A stretch of 64,000 nt of DNA from NCBI RefSeq assembly GCF_030053155.1, contig NZ_CP125643.1, positions 372,001 through 436,000 on the forward strand, in the 5' to 3' direction. Within the stretch, counting starts at the first letter, position 1. Every line of letters starts with the position of its first letter. Shown in pieces: positions 54,510 through 63,164 of this stretch. The stretch comes from Rhizobium sp. BT03. GTDB lineage: Bacteria > Pseudomonadota > Alphaproteobacteria > Rhizobiales > Rhizobiaceae. A model generated the notes under the pieces. That model made no database searches, was not told the origin of the DNA, and worked only from the letters and a program-made list of their open reading frames with translations. The translations under genes and the position numbers were made by a program.

Positions 54510-55538
54510 ATGACTGAAGCTGCCGACTCCGGCGTCGTGCGAGAACTGCTTTCGCCGCTATCACGCTTCCTGCGCGACAAGACGCTCTATGAGGTCATCG
54601 TCAACCGGCCGGGGCAGGTCGTCACGGAGGGTAGGGAGGGATGGCAGACTTATGAGATGCCCGAACTCTCTTTCGACAGGTTGATGCGTCTCGCCCGCTC
54701 GGTCGCGAGCTTCTCCAATCAGTCGATCGACGAGACGCGACCGATCCTGTCGGCGACCTTGCCGGATGATGAGCGAATTCAGATCGTCATCCCGCCGGCA
54801 ACGACGAAGGGAACCGTCAGCATCACCATCCGTAAGCCATCCTCCGTGTCGTTGACCCTGGAGGATCTCGATCATGGGGGATTGTTCGCCGATGTTGTGC
54901 CGGCCCAAGACGACGGGCGACGATCAGACCATAGGCTGTTGGAATACTATCGCATCGGTGCCTACAAGGCGTTTCTCCGGGAGGCGGTGTTTGCAAGAAA
55001 GAACATCATCATCTCCGGCGCCACCGGGTCGGGAAAAACAACTCTATCGAAAGCGCTGATCCGCCACATTCCGCAAAGCGAGCGGATTATTTCGATCGAA
55101 GACACTCCGGAACTGGTGGTCCCGCAGCCCAACCACGTTCGACTGTTCTATTCCAAAGGCGGCCAGGGATTGTCTAAAGTCGATGCGAAGGATCTGCTGG
55201 AATCCTGCTTGCGCATGCGGCCCGACCGCATCCTACTTCAGGAGCTCCGAGACGGCACGGCCTTCTACTACATCCGCAATGTCAACTCCGGCCATCCTGG
55301 CTCGATCACCACGGTCCATGCCGACTCCGCCCGCCTCGCCTTTGAGCAGCTGACTTTGCTGGTCAAGGAGTCGGAGGGTGGTGGGGACCTCGAACGGCAC
55401 GACATCCGCGAGATGTTGACGATCGCGGTCGACATCATCATCCAATGCAAACGGATCGACGGCCGGTTTCGCGTGAGCGAGATTTACTATCGAGACGCCG
55501 CGACTGACCTCGGCCGCTCTTCGTCGGATCGAGCTTAA
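54510..55538 (+). CDS. virB11: VirB11-like traffic ATPase
   Basis: The 342-residue hexameric ATPase has Walker A GATGSGKTT near residues 170-177, SIEDTPELVVPQPNHVRLF (Asp box), CLRMRPDRILLQELRDGTAFYY (Walker B) and HPGSITTVHAD (His box). It is the last gene of the operon. Confidence 0.96.
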   Translation: MTEAADSGVVRELLSPLSRFLRDKTLYEVIVNRPGQVVTEGREGWQTYEMPELSFDRLMRLARSVASFSNQSIDETRPILSATLPDDERIQIVIPPATTKGTVSITIRKPSSVSLTLEDLDHGGLFADVVPAQDDGRRSDHRLLEYYRIGAYKAFLREAVFARKNIIISGATGSGKTTLSKALIRHIPQSERIISIEDTPELVVPQPNHVRLFYSKGGQGLSKVDAKDLLESCLRMRPDRILLQELRDGTAFYYIRNVNSGHPGSITTVHADSARLAFEQLTLLVKESEGGGDLERHDIREMLTIAVDIIIQCKRIDGRFRVSEIYYRDAATDLGRSSSDRA

Positions 55539-55581
55539 CGGGTTGCGTCCGGGCCTCTAACAATTCTGTCGGTCTCGACCG

Positions 55582-56160
55582 TCAGTCCAATTGTGCGGCC
55601 TTCTCACGCAGGACCACTGAAAACGCGCGGAGTCCCTGATGGTCCAGTGCATCAATGAATTCGTGAACCGCCGGCACCGTCTTGCGTAAATTCAACCGGG
55701 CGCGCCTGATGCTGTCGATCAATGCGCTCGAAAAGGTGGAATGGAGGCCCACGAGGAAATTGTCTGGCGATACGCAGGCCACCCCATGAGGCCGAAGGTC
55801 CGCGGCTGGGAAATCCTTGAGATTCCACGTGACAATCACAGAAGCCTTTCCGGCGATGGCTGCAGCTAAAACATGACGATCATCCGGATCCGGTAGCGAG
55901 AGGTCGGGGATGAGAATTCGGTGGTTGCCGACATCGGCATCGGGCAAGACTTTTTTGATCCGATCACGGGTCGCTTCCAGACGGGGGAAGGGTATCTCGG
56001 GTGAGCCGATGGCCAGATTGCGAATCCACTCGGCGTGGATGTCGTCGGTCCAGCGTGCGTCGACGAGACCGTCGAAAGCACACTGGACCAAGACATTACG
56101 CAAATGGAAAGGGTAGAGGACGCAGGCATCATAGACCGCGACAGGCGGCTTAGAGGCCAT
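55582..56160 (-). CDS. PIN-domain toxin
   Basis: This is a 192-residue PIN-family endoribonuclease. Acidic residues expected at the active site occur in VYDACVLYP (Asp), the DARWTDDIHAEW region, DPDDRHVLAAAI, and the late TWNLKDFP. It overlaps the upstream HTH protein by 11 bases, the arrangement of a toxin and its antitoxin. It probably stabilises the plasmid. Confidence 0.85.
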   Translation of the reverse strand: MASKPPVAVYDACVLYPFHLRNVLVQCAFDGLVDARWTDDIHAEWIRNLAIGSPEIPFPRLEATRDRIKKVLPDADVGNHRILIPDLSLPDPDDRHVLAAAIAGKASVIVTWNLKDFPAADLRPHGVACVSPDNFLVGLHSTFSSALIDSIRRARLNLRKTVPAVHEFIDALDHQGLRAFSVVLREKAAQLD

Positions 56161-56596
56161 GATTGACGATCAGATCCTCTGTGTCCTCGGCCAGCGCGTC
56201 GAGGCTTTTCTGGCGAGCATCGAGCTTGGCCTTGAGCGAGAGAACATCCTTCAACTTGGCTCGGCGGTGCTTGCCGACATAGCGGAAGGGCAGATCGCCG
56301 CGATCCATGCGCAGCACCACGAGAGGACGTGAGATGCCGAGGATGGTGGAGGCGTCGGCCGGGCTCAATTCCTGATCTTCCGTGAGCAGGGCAACACGTT
56401 CGCCGCGCAACAGATGATCGAGGAGTGCCTCGACAGGCGCGAGAGCCGAGGCTGGAAGAGAAAGGGTTTGAAGTTGTCCACTTTCACGGCGAATCCGTAG
56501 TTCCAGTTGGTCGCCCTCCGCCAGATTTGGCATAGGCGCGACGGCCTTGCGGTCGCGATCCGACAATTTGGTAAATTGAAGAACATGGCTGGTCAT
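56150..56596 (-). CDS. HTH antitoxin partner of the PIN toxin
   Basis: The minus-strand ATG 56596 gives 148 residues. The second half holds an excisionase-like winged helix (LSPADASTILGISRPLVVLRM, LPFRYVGKHRRAKLKDVLSL). It precedes and overlaps the PIN gene, so it is the likely antitoxin and autoregulator. Confidence 0.85.
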   Translation of the reverse strand: MTSHVLQFTKLSDRDRKAVAPMPNLAEGDQLELRIRRESGQLQTLSLPASALAPVEALLDHLLRGERVALLTEDQELSPADASTILGISRPLVVLRMDRGDLPFRYVGKHRRAKLKDVLSLKAKLDARQKSLDALAEDTEDLIVNHGL

Positions 56597-57107
56597 GGCG
56601 AACACCTCTGACCATGTATATAGGGCAAGTCGCTCATAACTGCAATAACTGAAATATCTTCCGCTTTCCATCTCCGATTTCCGGGTGCCATAGGAGCGCG
56701 CGGCGAACGAGCTCGACCCGCCAACTTGAAGCGGTTACCGCCAACGGCAAGCGCTCCGCTTCCGATGTGATCGTGCAATGCAAAGGGGGCCGTCTCACCA
56801 ACTATGCAGAAAAATAGGGCCGCTGGAAAACCAGGGCCCTTTAAGGTGTGAAGGTCAATAACCTCCAGAGGGGAACAGCTGATACGATGGCACTGGGAGG
56901 AAAACCATCGACTGCATCAACTGGAGGCAATATGCTCATATTTTGACCGCTTGGTAAAACATTTTTTTGTGCAGTGCAGCTATGCAGAAATGGCAGAGAG
57001 TTCTCTGGGCCGATTTGACCGGAATATAGCTTCACGCAGTCGAAATCGCCCGGGCGATGGCTTCCTTTTAGGGCGCCTACGTCGCTGACCAAGGAGGCTG
57101 GTGTGGA
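56597..57107. other. Region between toxin-antitoxin pair and DUF1173 gene
   Basis: A plus-strand frame ending at TGA 57086-57088 has protein-like composition but no start codon near its beginning; it may be a remnant. No other element was recognised. Confidence 0.35.
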
Positions 57108-58298
57108 TCATGGCAGCCGCGGCATTTCGCCGTCGGCCACACGCCAGATCCACGGCGTCATCTCGGCTCTCGCGGCGATCATCTCATTCAGTGCAACGTC
57201 ATAGTCTTCGTCGGCCTTCGTCGGAACGATGAACATGGCGATCGGCGCTGGCTTTGCCTCCGGTAAGGTCACGGAGGCAATCCGCTGGTCGCGCGAAAGA
57301 TCGAACCGGAGTCCTTTCACGCTTCTTCGCTTCAGGCTTGAGAGCCGCTCCAGGAGACGCTGTTCATGGATGGTTTCGAACGGGATCCAGTTCTCGTTGA
57401 CCACCATCAGCGCCACTTCCTCGACCGAAGCTATCCCCGCTCCCGAAATGCCGAACGTGGCGATGACGATGAGATGAAACCCCTCGTTGGATCGCCACAG
57501 TTCCAGTTCGGTTTCATATCGGGCATTCAACCGTTTCCACGCACCCTCATCGAGCATGAAGGGGAAAGGCAGGTGGCGCACCAGCATCTTCTGGCCATCG
57601 CGCGCTGAGGAAAATTCCTTTACCTCTCCGACGGTCATCATCAGTTTCCGCGGACCGGGACCGGTTAACTGGGCGCCGGCCAACATAGCCGCACGCCGCG
57701 CTGAAATCCCCTCTTTGTCGTCCTGATGAAACACTTCCGGGACAAACAAGATATCGCTGAGAGGGCCGCCGCGGACGATCATCTGCTTTGCCGCGTTCAC
57801 CAGACTGCTGCGCACGCGCCCCCAGCCGCGTTTCCCGGCCCATAGCGAGGTCCATTCCGTCAGCTCCCCCATGTCCCAGAGATAATGGAGCATCGCGCTG
57901 AGCGAGAGCTTCTTGGGCTCGCTTCGCACAGTCTCCGACGGCTCCGAAGGCGATGTCGACGTCGATCGGCCCCCTCGTTTCGACAGCGAAAAATCGAGTT
58001 TCAGCGTTGCCGCACCGGTCGCCGCGTCGATTTGGATGGCGTTGCCGATCAACGGCCCGAGGCCGGATAGCTCATACGGCGGGTCGTAAGACGAGCAGCC
58101 GGGATCATGCTGCCGGCCTGAGAGCGGCATGCGTTTGATCAGGAATTGGCCATCCATCCGGGCAATGTACATCGGCACCGGCGGTTGCCGACACGGGCAA
58201 GATGGCCTGAGCTTCTGTTCGTAAGCGCGTTCGAGCTGCGGCAGAAACTCTGGAGAACTGTCGTCGAACGCCTGGTTGCCGATCAAAAACTGTCGCAC
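57108..58298 (-). CDS. DUF1173-family protein
   Basis: This is a 396-residue protein with CPCRQPPVPMYIARMDGQFLI-like opening and the cysteine pairs CPC and CSSYDPP that may bind a metal. The rest resembles the DUF1173 family found beside conjugation systems on rhizobial plasmids. Its biochemical role is unknown. Confidence 0.8.
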   Translation of the reverse strand: MRQFLIGNQAFDDSSPEFLPQLERAYEQKLRPSCPCRQPPVPMYIARMDGQFLIKRMPLSGRQHDPGCSSYDPPYELSGLGPLIGNAIQIDAATGAATLKLDFSLSKRGGRSTSTSPSEPSETVRSEPKKLSLSAMLHYLWDMGELTEWTSLWAGKRGWGRVRSSLVNAAKQMIVRGGPLSDILFVPEVFHQDDKEGISARRAAMLAGAQLTGPGPRKLMMTVGEVKEFSSARDGQKMLVRHLPFPFMLDEGAWKRLNARYETELELWRSNEGFHLIVIATFGISGAGIASVEEVALMVVNENWIPFETIHEQRLLERLSSLKRRSVKGLRFDLSRDQRIASVTLPEAKPAPIAMFIVPTKADEDYDVALNEMIAARAEMTPWIWRVADGEMPRLP

Positions 58299-58557
58299 GT
58301 CGTTCCTCCCTTGCCTGACCGAAGGCTGATCGAGCCGTAAAAGGAAGGCGTAGCATGAGCTTCGCGGACTTTACTAGCGCAAATTAGTTAGTATGTAAAT
58401 GTTACGGCCGCTGGGGCCGATTTCAACGCCATAGGCAGGAAAGAAGATACGTGCATTCCAGCCTCCAAAAATTAAAATTAACGATCATGATAATTAGAAG
58501 TCAACGGTGCGTTGATTAGACATCAGCCCGTCAAAATGTAGAGGCTGCGCCAGCATA

Positions 58558-58868
58558 AAGTGAGTTCTAATCGCGGGCTACCCAGCCCTTCGAGCCGGCC
58601 GGCGCTGAACCGCCAATCACCTTGCCGCCTTCCGACTGCCCGATGGCTGCCGGCGTCTCTACATCGCAGCTGACGTCGATGCGGCCGGCCGGCACGTATC
58701 GAGGGATTGAGCTGCCGCGCCCAGGCGCTGGGGATCCTGCCGCTAGTGCTTGCCCCGGAGCTCGGCGACTTCAACGAGGATCTGCGCCGGCTCAGCCCGG
58801 AACGGCTCATTGCTAATCTCAGGGCGCAGCTCGTTCTGGAAAACGCTCTGGCCTTTCTGCCCGCATGA
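58558..58868 (+). pseudogene. 3' remnant of a Toprim-domain (DUF7146-like) gene
   Basis: Two frames together resemble the end of a plasmid Toprim/primase-like protein. One gives ANHLAAFRLPDGCRRLYIAA then DVDAAGRH and stops near 58711. The other continues with LSCRAQALGILPLVLAPELG, DFNEDLRRLSPERLIANLRA and ends at 58868. An early stop and a shift break the frame. Confidence 0.65.
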
Positions 58869-59058
58869 TCGAGCCGGACGGGGAAGGTGAGGGCGTGAGG
58901 GCCTACAGGATGGCCGGTCTCTGCCGGTCGCCGCACGGGTAGGCGCCCGCCCGCGGGCCTGCCGAGAGGCGACCCTTACCATGCGGCGGGCGGGCCTTCA
59001 GCGGGTCGCTCAGGTTTCTTCCCCTGGCTTCCCGCCGCAATGACGACATGCTCTCGGT

Positions 59059-59169
59059 CATGCGGCTGGCGTCGTCATCTTCCCCGGCTCCGGCATTACC
59101 GGCAATCTGGCCGACAAGGCCCGCCGACTTGGCATCTCCGTTTGGCAAGCGGCGGGAGATGGCGCGTAA
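59059..59169 (+). pseudogene. 3' remnant of a DUF2493-like gene
   Basis: The frame reads AGVVIFPGSGITGNLADKAR, then RLGISVWQAAGDGA and stops at TAA 59167-59169. This matches the C-terminus of DUF2493 (SLOG-like) proteins of rhizobial plasmids; the rest of the gene is missing. Confidence 0.6.
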
Positions 59170-59253
59170 GCGCCATCTGTCCATACGGCTGAAGGAGATG
59201 CTTGCATTTCGTAAAAATTGTGTACACATTTGCCGTTGAAACGGAGCTTCGCC

Positions 59254-59520
59254 ATGACCCAATCTCGGCAGCAGATACCATCTCCCCGCCGTGTCGGCGT
59301 GCGGGAATTTCGCGGCAACCTGACGTCTTTCCTCAAGCAGGTCGAAGACGGCCAGCGGTTCGTCCTGACGTCCCATCACAAGGTTGTCGCCGAAATCGGC
59401 CCGCCGTCAGCCGGCGTCGTCATGCGGAAACCAGGCGCGCTGCGCGGAAAGATCAAAGTTGCCGATGACTTCGATGGTCTGCCGGCGGATGTTCTGAAGT
59501 CCATGGAAGACGGGACGTGA
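59254..59520 (+). CDS. Phd/YefM-family antitoxin
   Basis: ATG 59254 follows ACGGAG and gives 88 residues with VGVREFRGNLTSFLKQVEDG, RFVLTSHHKVVAEIGP, the Phd/YefM DNA-binding fold. Its stop overlaps the GTG start of the PIN toxin gene. Confidence 0.9.
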   Translation: MTQSRQQIPSPRRVGVREFRGNLTSFLKQVEDGQRFVLTSHHKVVAEIGPPSAGVVMRKPGALRGKIKVADDFDGLPADVLKSMEDGT

Positions 59521-59915
59521 GGCTGCTGCTCGATACACATGCCTTGCTGTGGTGGCTGAACGACGACGAGAAGCTAGGGAACTATGCGCGTCGCCTTATC
59601 GGCGATCCCGAGAATGATGTCCTCGTCAGTGCTGTCTCCCTTTGGGAAATCACTGTGAAGCTGCGCATCGGCAAACTTGATGCCGATATCGAAGAGATTG
59701 TTGCGATTTTGCCGGATCAAGGTTTCGACCGGCTGGATATCTCGGACGCGCATCTTATCGCTCTCGCTGCTCTTCCACTTCATCACCGCGATCCTTTCGA
59801 TCATCTGCTCATGGCGCAAGCCGGGGCGGAGGGAGCGTATTTGGTTTCGGACGATCAAAATGTCGCGCTTTATGGCATTCCGTTTGTGACTTGCTCCGAT
59901 CCTGTTGCCTTGTGA
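59517..59915 (+). CDS. VapC-like PIN-domain toxin
   Basis: GTG 59517 gives 132 residues. The PIN motifs are LLLDTHALLWWL (Asp), SAVSLWEITVKLRIGKL (Glu), HHRDPFDHLLMAQA (two Asp), and LVSDDQNV (Asp). It forms a toxin-antitoxin pair with the preceding Phd-type gene. Confidence 0.93.
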   Translation: MRLLLDTHALLWWLNDDEKLGNYARRLIGDPENDVLVSAVSLWEITVKLRIGKLDADIEEIVAILPDQGFDRLDISDAHLIALAALPLHHRDPFDHLLMAQAGAEGAYLVSDDQNVALYGIPFVTCSDPVAL

Positions 59916-60244
59916 TCTCACCGAGCTTGGCTCCGCGGATGAAGCCGGCTCAGATCGTTCCGGTTGCGTGTTTGCCAATGGCGATGTACCTGGCGACCCA
60001 TCGGCGGCTCAGGTGCTTGGGAGCGGGCACGTTTGGGGAAGATCACTCATTCGACGCCCGCGTGAACAGCTTCACCCGGGATTGGAGCACGGTCTGCCAA
60101 CGGCAATGCGGTGCCGCGGCGACCTCGCCGATCAGCAGAAATGTTATCGAGGTGCTCACAGCCTGCCGCAGCCGGGAGCGGGCGAGGGTATTATGTTGAT
60201 CGACATGCGGGCGAAGCGTCCGTGGAGTGTGCGGCCAATATCCC

Positions 60245-60524
60245 CCAGTGCTTGGACCGGGGGGCCATGGTTGTTGTCTCCTTCGATTGCCCCGAACCAT
60301 TCCTGTTTTATATCGCTCGTATAGACGACCGCCTGCTTTGGCGGCCAACCCCTGAAGGGGTAAGACTCGCCCGAAATTTTTGCAAAATTCGATTTCGGTT
60401 CGTTTATCCTGGTGGAAAATAGAATTTTGCAAAATTTTCAGGCGAGCTGACCGCAGCAGGTCGGCCGTCTCTTCGTGCGCCATCGGGAATGGTCCTGAGC
60501 AACCGAAGGAGACAACAACCATGG
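60245..60524. repeat. Large diverged inverted repeat over the DUF736 leader
   Basis: The leader and start of the DUF736 gene (right arm, about 60422-60524) recur in inverted, diverged form on the left (about 60265-60390). The best inner arms are CTCGCCCGAAATTTTTGC... at 60366-60390 and its complement at 60422-60446 (23 of 25 match). The outer arms match at CCATGGTTGTTGTCTCCTTC (60265-60284) and its complement at 60505-60524. The left arm has an extra stretch near 60340-60362. Confidence 0.75.
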
Positions 60525-60844
60525 CCACCACGATCGCAACGCTCACGCAGAAGACCGACGGCATCCTCGAAGGCGTCTTCGCCACGATCCGGGTCAACGC
60601 CCCGATCGCCATCGTCCCAAATGCCAGCAAGGCAAGCGAAGAAGCGCCCGACTACCGCGTCATCCACCGCAAGACGGGCTTCGAGATCGGCGCCGCCTGG
60701 AACCGCATCGCGCGGCAGACCGGCGAGGAATACCTCTCAGTGAAGCTTGAGGCCCCCGAGATCGGTGTGATCTTCGGCAATCTCGCACCGGCACCCGGCG
60801 GCGATCCGAGCAAGAAGGTGATCCTCTGGAACAGCCCGAACTGA
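60521..60844 (+). CDS. DUF736-family protein
   Basis: ATG 60521 follows GAAGGAGA and gives 107 residues (GVFATIRVNAPIAIVP, DYRVIHRKTGFEIGAAWNR, YLSVKLEAPEIG). DUF736 proteins are small, common on rhizobial plasmids, and of unknown function. Its leader is part of a large inverted repeat. Confidence 0.92.
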   Translation: MATTIATLTQKTDGILEGVFATIRVNAPIAIVPNASKASEEAPDYRVIHRKTGFEIGAAWNRIARQTGEEYLSVKLEAPEIGVIFGNLAPAPGGDPSKKVILWNSPN

Positions 60845-60857
60845 AGAACAAAGCGAG

Positions 60858-60948
60858 CGGCCCCGAGCAATCGGGGCCGGCTTCGCCGTATCTCAGGTTT
60901 TGCGCGCAACAGCGGGATTGAAAGCGGGCATCGAGCCCGCTTTCAATC
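60858..60948 (+). terminator. Two hairpins after the DUF736 gene
   Basis: CGGCCCCGA-GCAA-TCGGGGCCG (60858-60879) is a likely terminator stem 14 bases after the stop. A second perfect 14-bp stem, GATTGAAAGCGGGC-ATCGA-GCCCGCTTTCAATC, lies at 60916-60948. Confidence 0.7.
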
Positions 60949-61023
60949 CTCCTGTCGTGCCACACGAGACCAAGGACACTGGCTGCTCAGATACTTGAAG
61001 TCTGCCGTGAGGCTCGTGCCGCC

Positions 61024-61131
61024 TCAAGGACTTCGCGGCCCCTCCAATTTTCAGCCGACGCCCTGAAGGGCACCGTCAGAAAATCGGTTCCTCCGCTCGC
61101 CGGCTCCGCCGGTCGCTGACGCGATCCTTGA
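61024..61131 (+). repeat. Structured palindromic element, copy A
   Basis: This 108-bp unit begins with TCAAGGA and ends with TCCTTGA. Inside are CAATTTTC and GAAAATCGG arms and a GCCC-TGAA-GGGC hairpin (61060-61071). It is related to copy B at 62091-62189, and each precedes a small plasmid gene (61190 and 62246). Confidence 0.75.
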
Positions 61132-61189
61132 CCCGGCCCGATCCTCACGACCCCGGGCGTCATCTTTCACATTTCAGGAGATGACGACG

Positions 61190-61357
61190 ATGACGATTCC
61201 ACTCGAAATTCAGGTTGAGGAACTGCGGGCCGAGCTCAGGAACGCCGATCCGGCTGAGCGCCGCCAGATCGAAGCGGAGCTGGAGATCGCTCGGGCCGAA
61301 CTGAGGGTAGCGATCGCCGAGCAGGAGGGCGCCATCGACGCCGCGCCACCCTTCTGA
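61190..61357 (+). CDS. Short coiled-coil protein (55 aa)
   Basis: ATG 61190 has CAGGAG at 61175-61180 (ATG 61181 in the same frame is too close to it). The 55-residue product is mostly charged helix (VEELRAELRNADPAERRQIE, then LEIARAELRVAIAEQ), with codon use like the neighbours. Function unknown; the helix suggests a dimer. Confidence 0.7.
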   Translation: MTIPLEIQVEELRAELRNADPAERRQIEAELEIARAELRVAIAEQEGAIDAAPPF

Positions 61358-61438
61358 GGGCGGCGTTTGCCTCCTCGCCTGGGCCGGCGCGCCGGATCGA
61401 CCGGCGCGTCGACCCGAAGCTGCGCTTCACGCCGATAA

Positions 61439-61744
61439 TTACCGGCAAGGACCAGGAAGACTTCCGCGGACAGCCCGGACCATGGGTTCCCGTCCGGCAT
61501 TTGTGTTCGGCCTATAGCCGCGCGCCCGTTTTGATCGGAGAAGTTCGAGGAACATACGGACTGCATCCTCCTCTCTGTCGAAGTGATGCACCATGGCTTG
61601 TCCGATCGTTCCGATGCGTCCCCATCGCCGCGTCAGGCAAGGTGTGCCGAACAACGTCGGTTCGATTGCGAGCGCGTAGAAGCGCGCCATGTTTTTCGTC
61701 GCGTCCGTGCGTTCGATGTAGAGCTGATAGGGTTGAGTGAGCAT
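61439..61744 (-). CDS. WGR-domain protein
   Basis: The minus-strand ATG 61744 gives 101 residues. It has a WGR domain (YQLYIERTDATKNMARFYAL, RRWGRIGTIGQAMVHHF, AVRMFLELLRSKRARGY), a small nucleic-acid-associated fold also seen next to PARP-like and plasmid proteins. ATG sites upstream would lengthen it. Confidence 0.85.
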   Translation of the reverse strand: MLTQPYQLYIERTDATKNMARFYALAIEPTLFGTPCLTRRWGRIGTIGQAMVHHFDREEDAVRMFLELLRSKRARGYRPNTNAGREPMVRAVRGSLPGPCR

Positions 61745-62090
61745 GACGGAGAGTCGCCTCTTCCAGCTTTTGCGTCTAACGACACTTATGAATCGATCGG
61801 CCCACACCGATTCATTTTTGTGATGATCGTCGAAGCCGAAGATCATGGATTTGGGCGAGCCGGCCAATCGCCGGCCGGGTGCTATTCGCTCCGCTCACGG
61901 AGCCCGAACACCGTCTGCGCCTCCGGTCACGCCCCCTCTCGCGGAATGACGTGAGCGAATTGCCCAGCCGCAGGGCGGGGTTCTATCCTCGACACCTGCT
62001 GCCGGCTCACGCCGGAAACGGTCGCGTACCCTTCGGGTCCGCGGGTCTCTTCTCTCTCTGACGTCCAATTTTACTCCAGCAAATCCGGCG

Positions 62091-62189
62091 TCAAGGACGG
62101 CGCGCCTCCCAATTTTTCCGCTGCTGCGTTTCACTGCGCTCTGGAAAAATCGGTTCCCCCGCTTGCGAGCCGCGTTCCGCGGTCCTTGA
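62091..62189 (+). repeat. Structured palindromic element, copy B
   Basis: This 99-bp unit begins with TCAAGGA and ends with TCCTTGA, with CAATTTTTCC and GGAAAAATCG arms, and shares AAAATCGGTTCC and CCGCT with copy A at matching places. It ends 57 bases before the gene at 62246. Confidence 0.75.
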
Positions 62190-62245
62190 CCCCTCTTTGC
62201 AACAGAGTGGCCGGTCTCCGTCATCAAGATGAAGGAGATCACATT

Positions 62246-62728
62246 ATGACAACCGATCAGAACCTCATGCTCTACACCAAGCTTGCCGGCTTCCGGCTCG
62301 TCGTCCTGGCAAACCGCTTCGGCTGCGACAGCGATTTTTCACGAGAGCTTCACCATCGCCTGGTTGAGGGGCTCGACGCGGCAATCGATCGGATCCGCGT
62401 CATCATGGAATTGGAACGAAGTGTTCTCATCGGGGAGGATGAATTCGCCGAATATCAGCTGGAGGGCGAGATCGAGATTTTCGGGCGCTTCACTATCAAT
62501 CTGCTGGACGAACTCGAAATTGATTACGACACGCATGAATTCCGCGTCAACGGCGGCGATTGGATGAGCGCTTGGGCTGCCGACGACACTGGCGTCGATA
62601 TCAACTATCCTGAGCTCGTTGCGCTGATTGCGGACGAACTCGGCTCGCTGGCGCCGATCATCAAGGATATCACGTTGGCAACTCGCATCCCGGTCTATGC
62701 GGGGCGCGCCGTTTGGTCATGGTGGTAG
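62246..62728 (+). CDS. Conserved plasmid protein of unknown function
   Basis: ATG 62246 follows GAAGGAGA and gives 160 acidic residues without signal peptide or membrane helix (HHRLVEGLDAAIDRIRVIME, ELEIDYDTHEFRVNGGDW). No family was recognised. It is preceded by the palindromic element copy B. Confidence 0.8.
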   Translation: MTTDQNLMLYTKLAGFRLVVLANRFGCDSDFSRELHHRLVEGLDAAIDRIRVIMELERSVLIGEDEFAEYQLEGEIEIFGRFTINLLDELEIDYDTHEFRVNGGDWMSAWAADDTGVDINYPELVALIADELGSLAPIIKDITLATRIPVYAGRAVWSWW

Positions 62729-62886
62729 CAGCACCATCTCACATACTGAGAGGCGACAGACGAGGTTGCCTCTCAGTTGCCGATGGCCCTCAAGTGAGCC
62801 GAGGAAGGACGGCTGCGAAGTTTCACAACAATCGCAGTAATGTTGTAAATGCTGTAAATCCCAGCGATAGCAACAAGGAAGCCCAT

Positions 62887-63156
62887 ATGCCGAAGCCAAG
62901 CGGGACGTATTCAACCAGCGACCTCTCACGTAAATCCGGCGACATCATCGCCGAGGCGCTGCGTCATCCGGTGACGATCACCCAGCGGAACAAACCCCGG
63001 CTGGTTCTCCTCAATATCGAAGATTATCAGCAACTGATCAGGCAGGCAGACCGACGCACCGTCGGCACTATCGAAACGATGCCCGACGAGCTTTTTGCCG
63101 AACTCGAAAACGCCGTCGACGCCTATGCCGGCGAGGACGAGGTGGGCCGCTCATAA
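62887..63156 (+). CDS. Orphan Phd/YefM-family antitoxin
   Basis: ATG 62887 follows AAGGAAG and gives 89 residues with the YefM fold (TYSTSDLSRKSGDIIAEALR, VTITQRNKPRLVLLNIEDYQ). No toxin gene follows; the next gene is the convergent coupling protein. It may act in trans as an anti-addiction factor or be left over. Confidence 0.88.
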   Translation: MPKPSGTYSTSDLSRKSGDIIAEALRHPVTITQRNKPRLVLLNIEDYQQLIRQADRRTVGTIETMPDELFAELENAVDAYAGEDEVGRS

Positions 63157-63164
63157 AACCACGA

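Noticed and set aside
56841-57092. Minus-strand open frame of 83 codons
   Set aside because: No start signal or family; the opposite strand is also open, so coding is doubtful for both.
60043-60630. Long minus-strand frame opposite the DUF736 gene
   Set aside because: It is antisense to a well-supported gene and runs across the inverted repeat.
60366-62235. An origin of transfer (oriT) in the structured region
   Set aside because: Inverted repeats are present, but no nick-site motif was recognised and no relaxase gene is in the window to support it.
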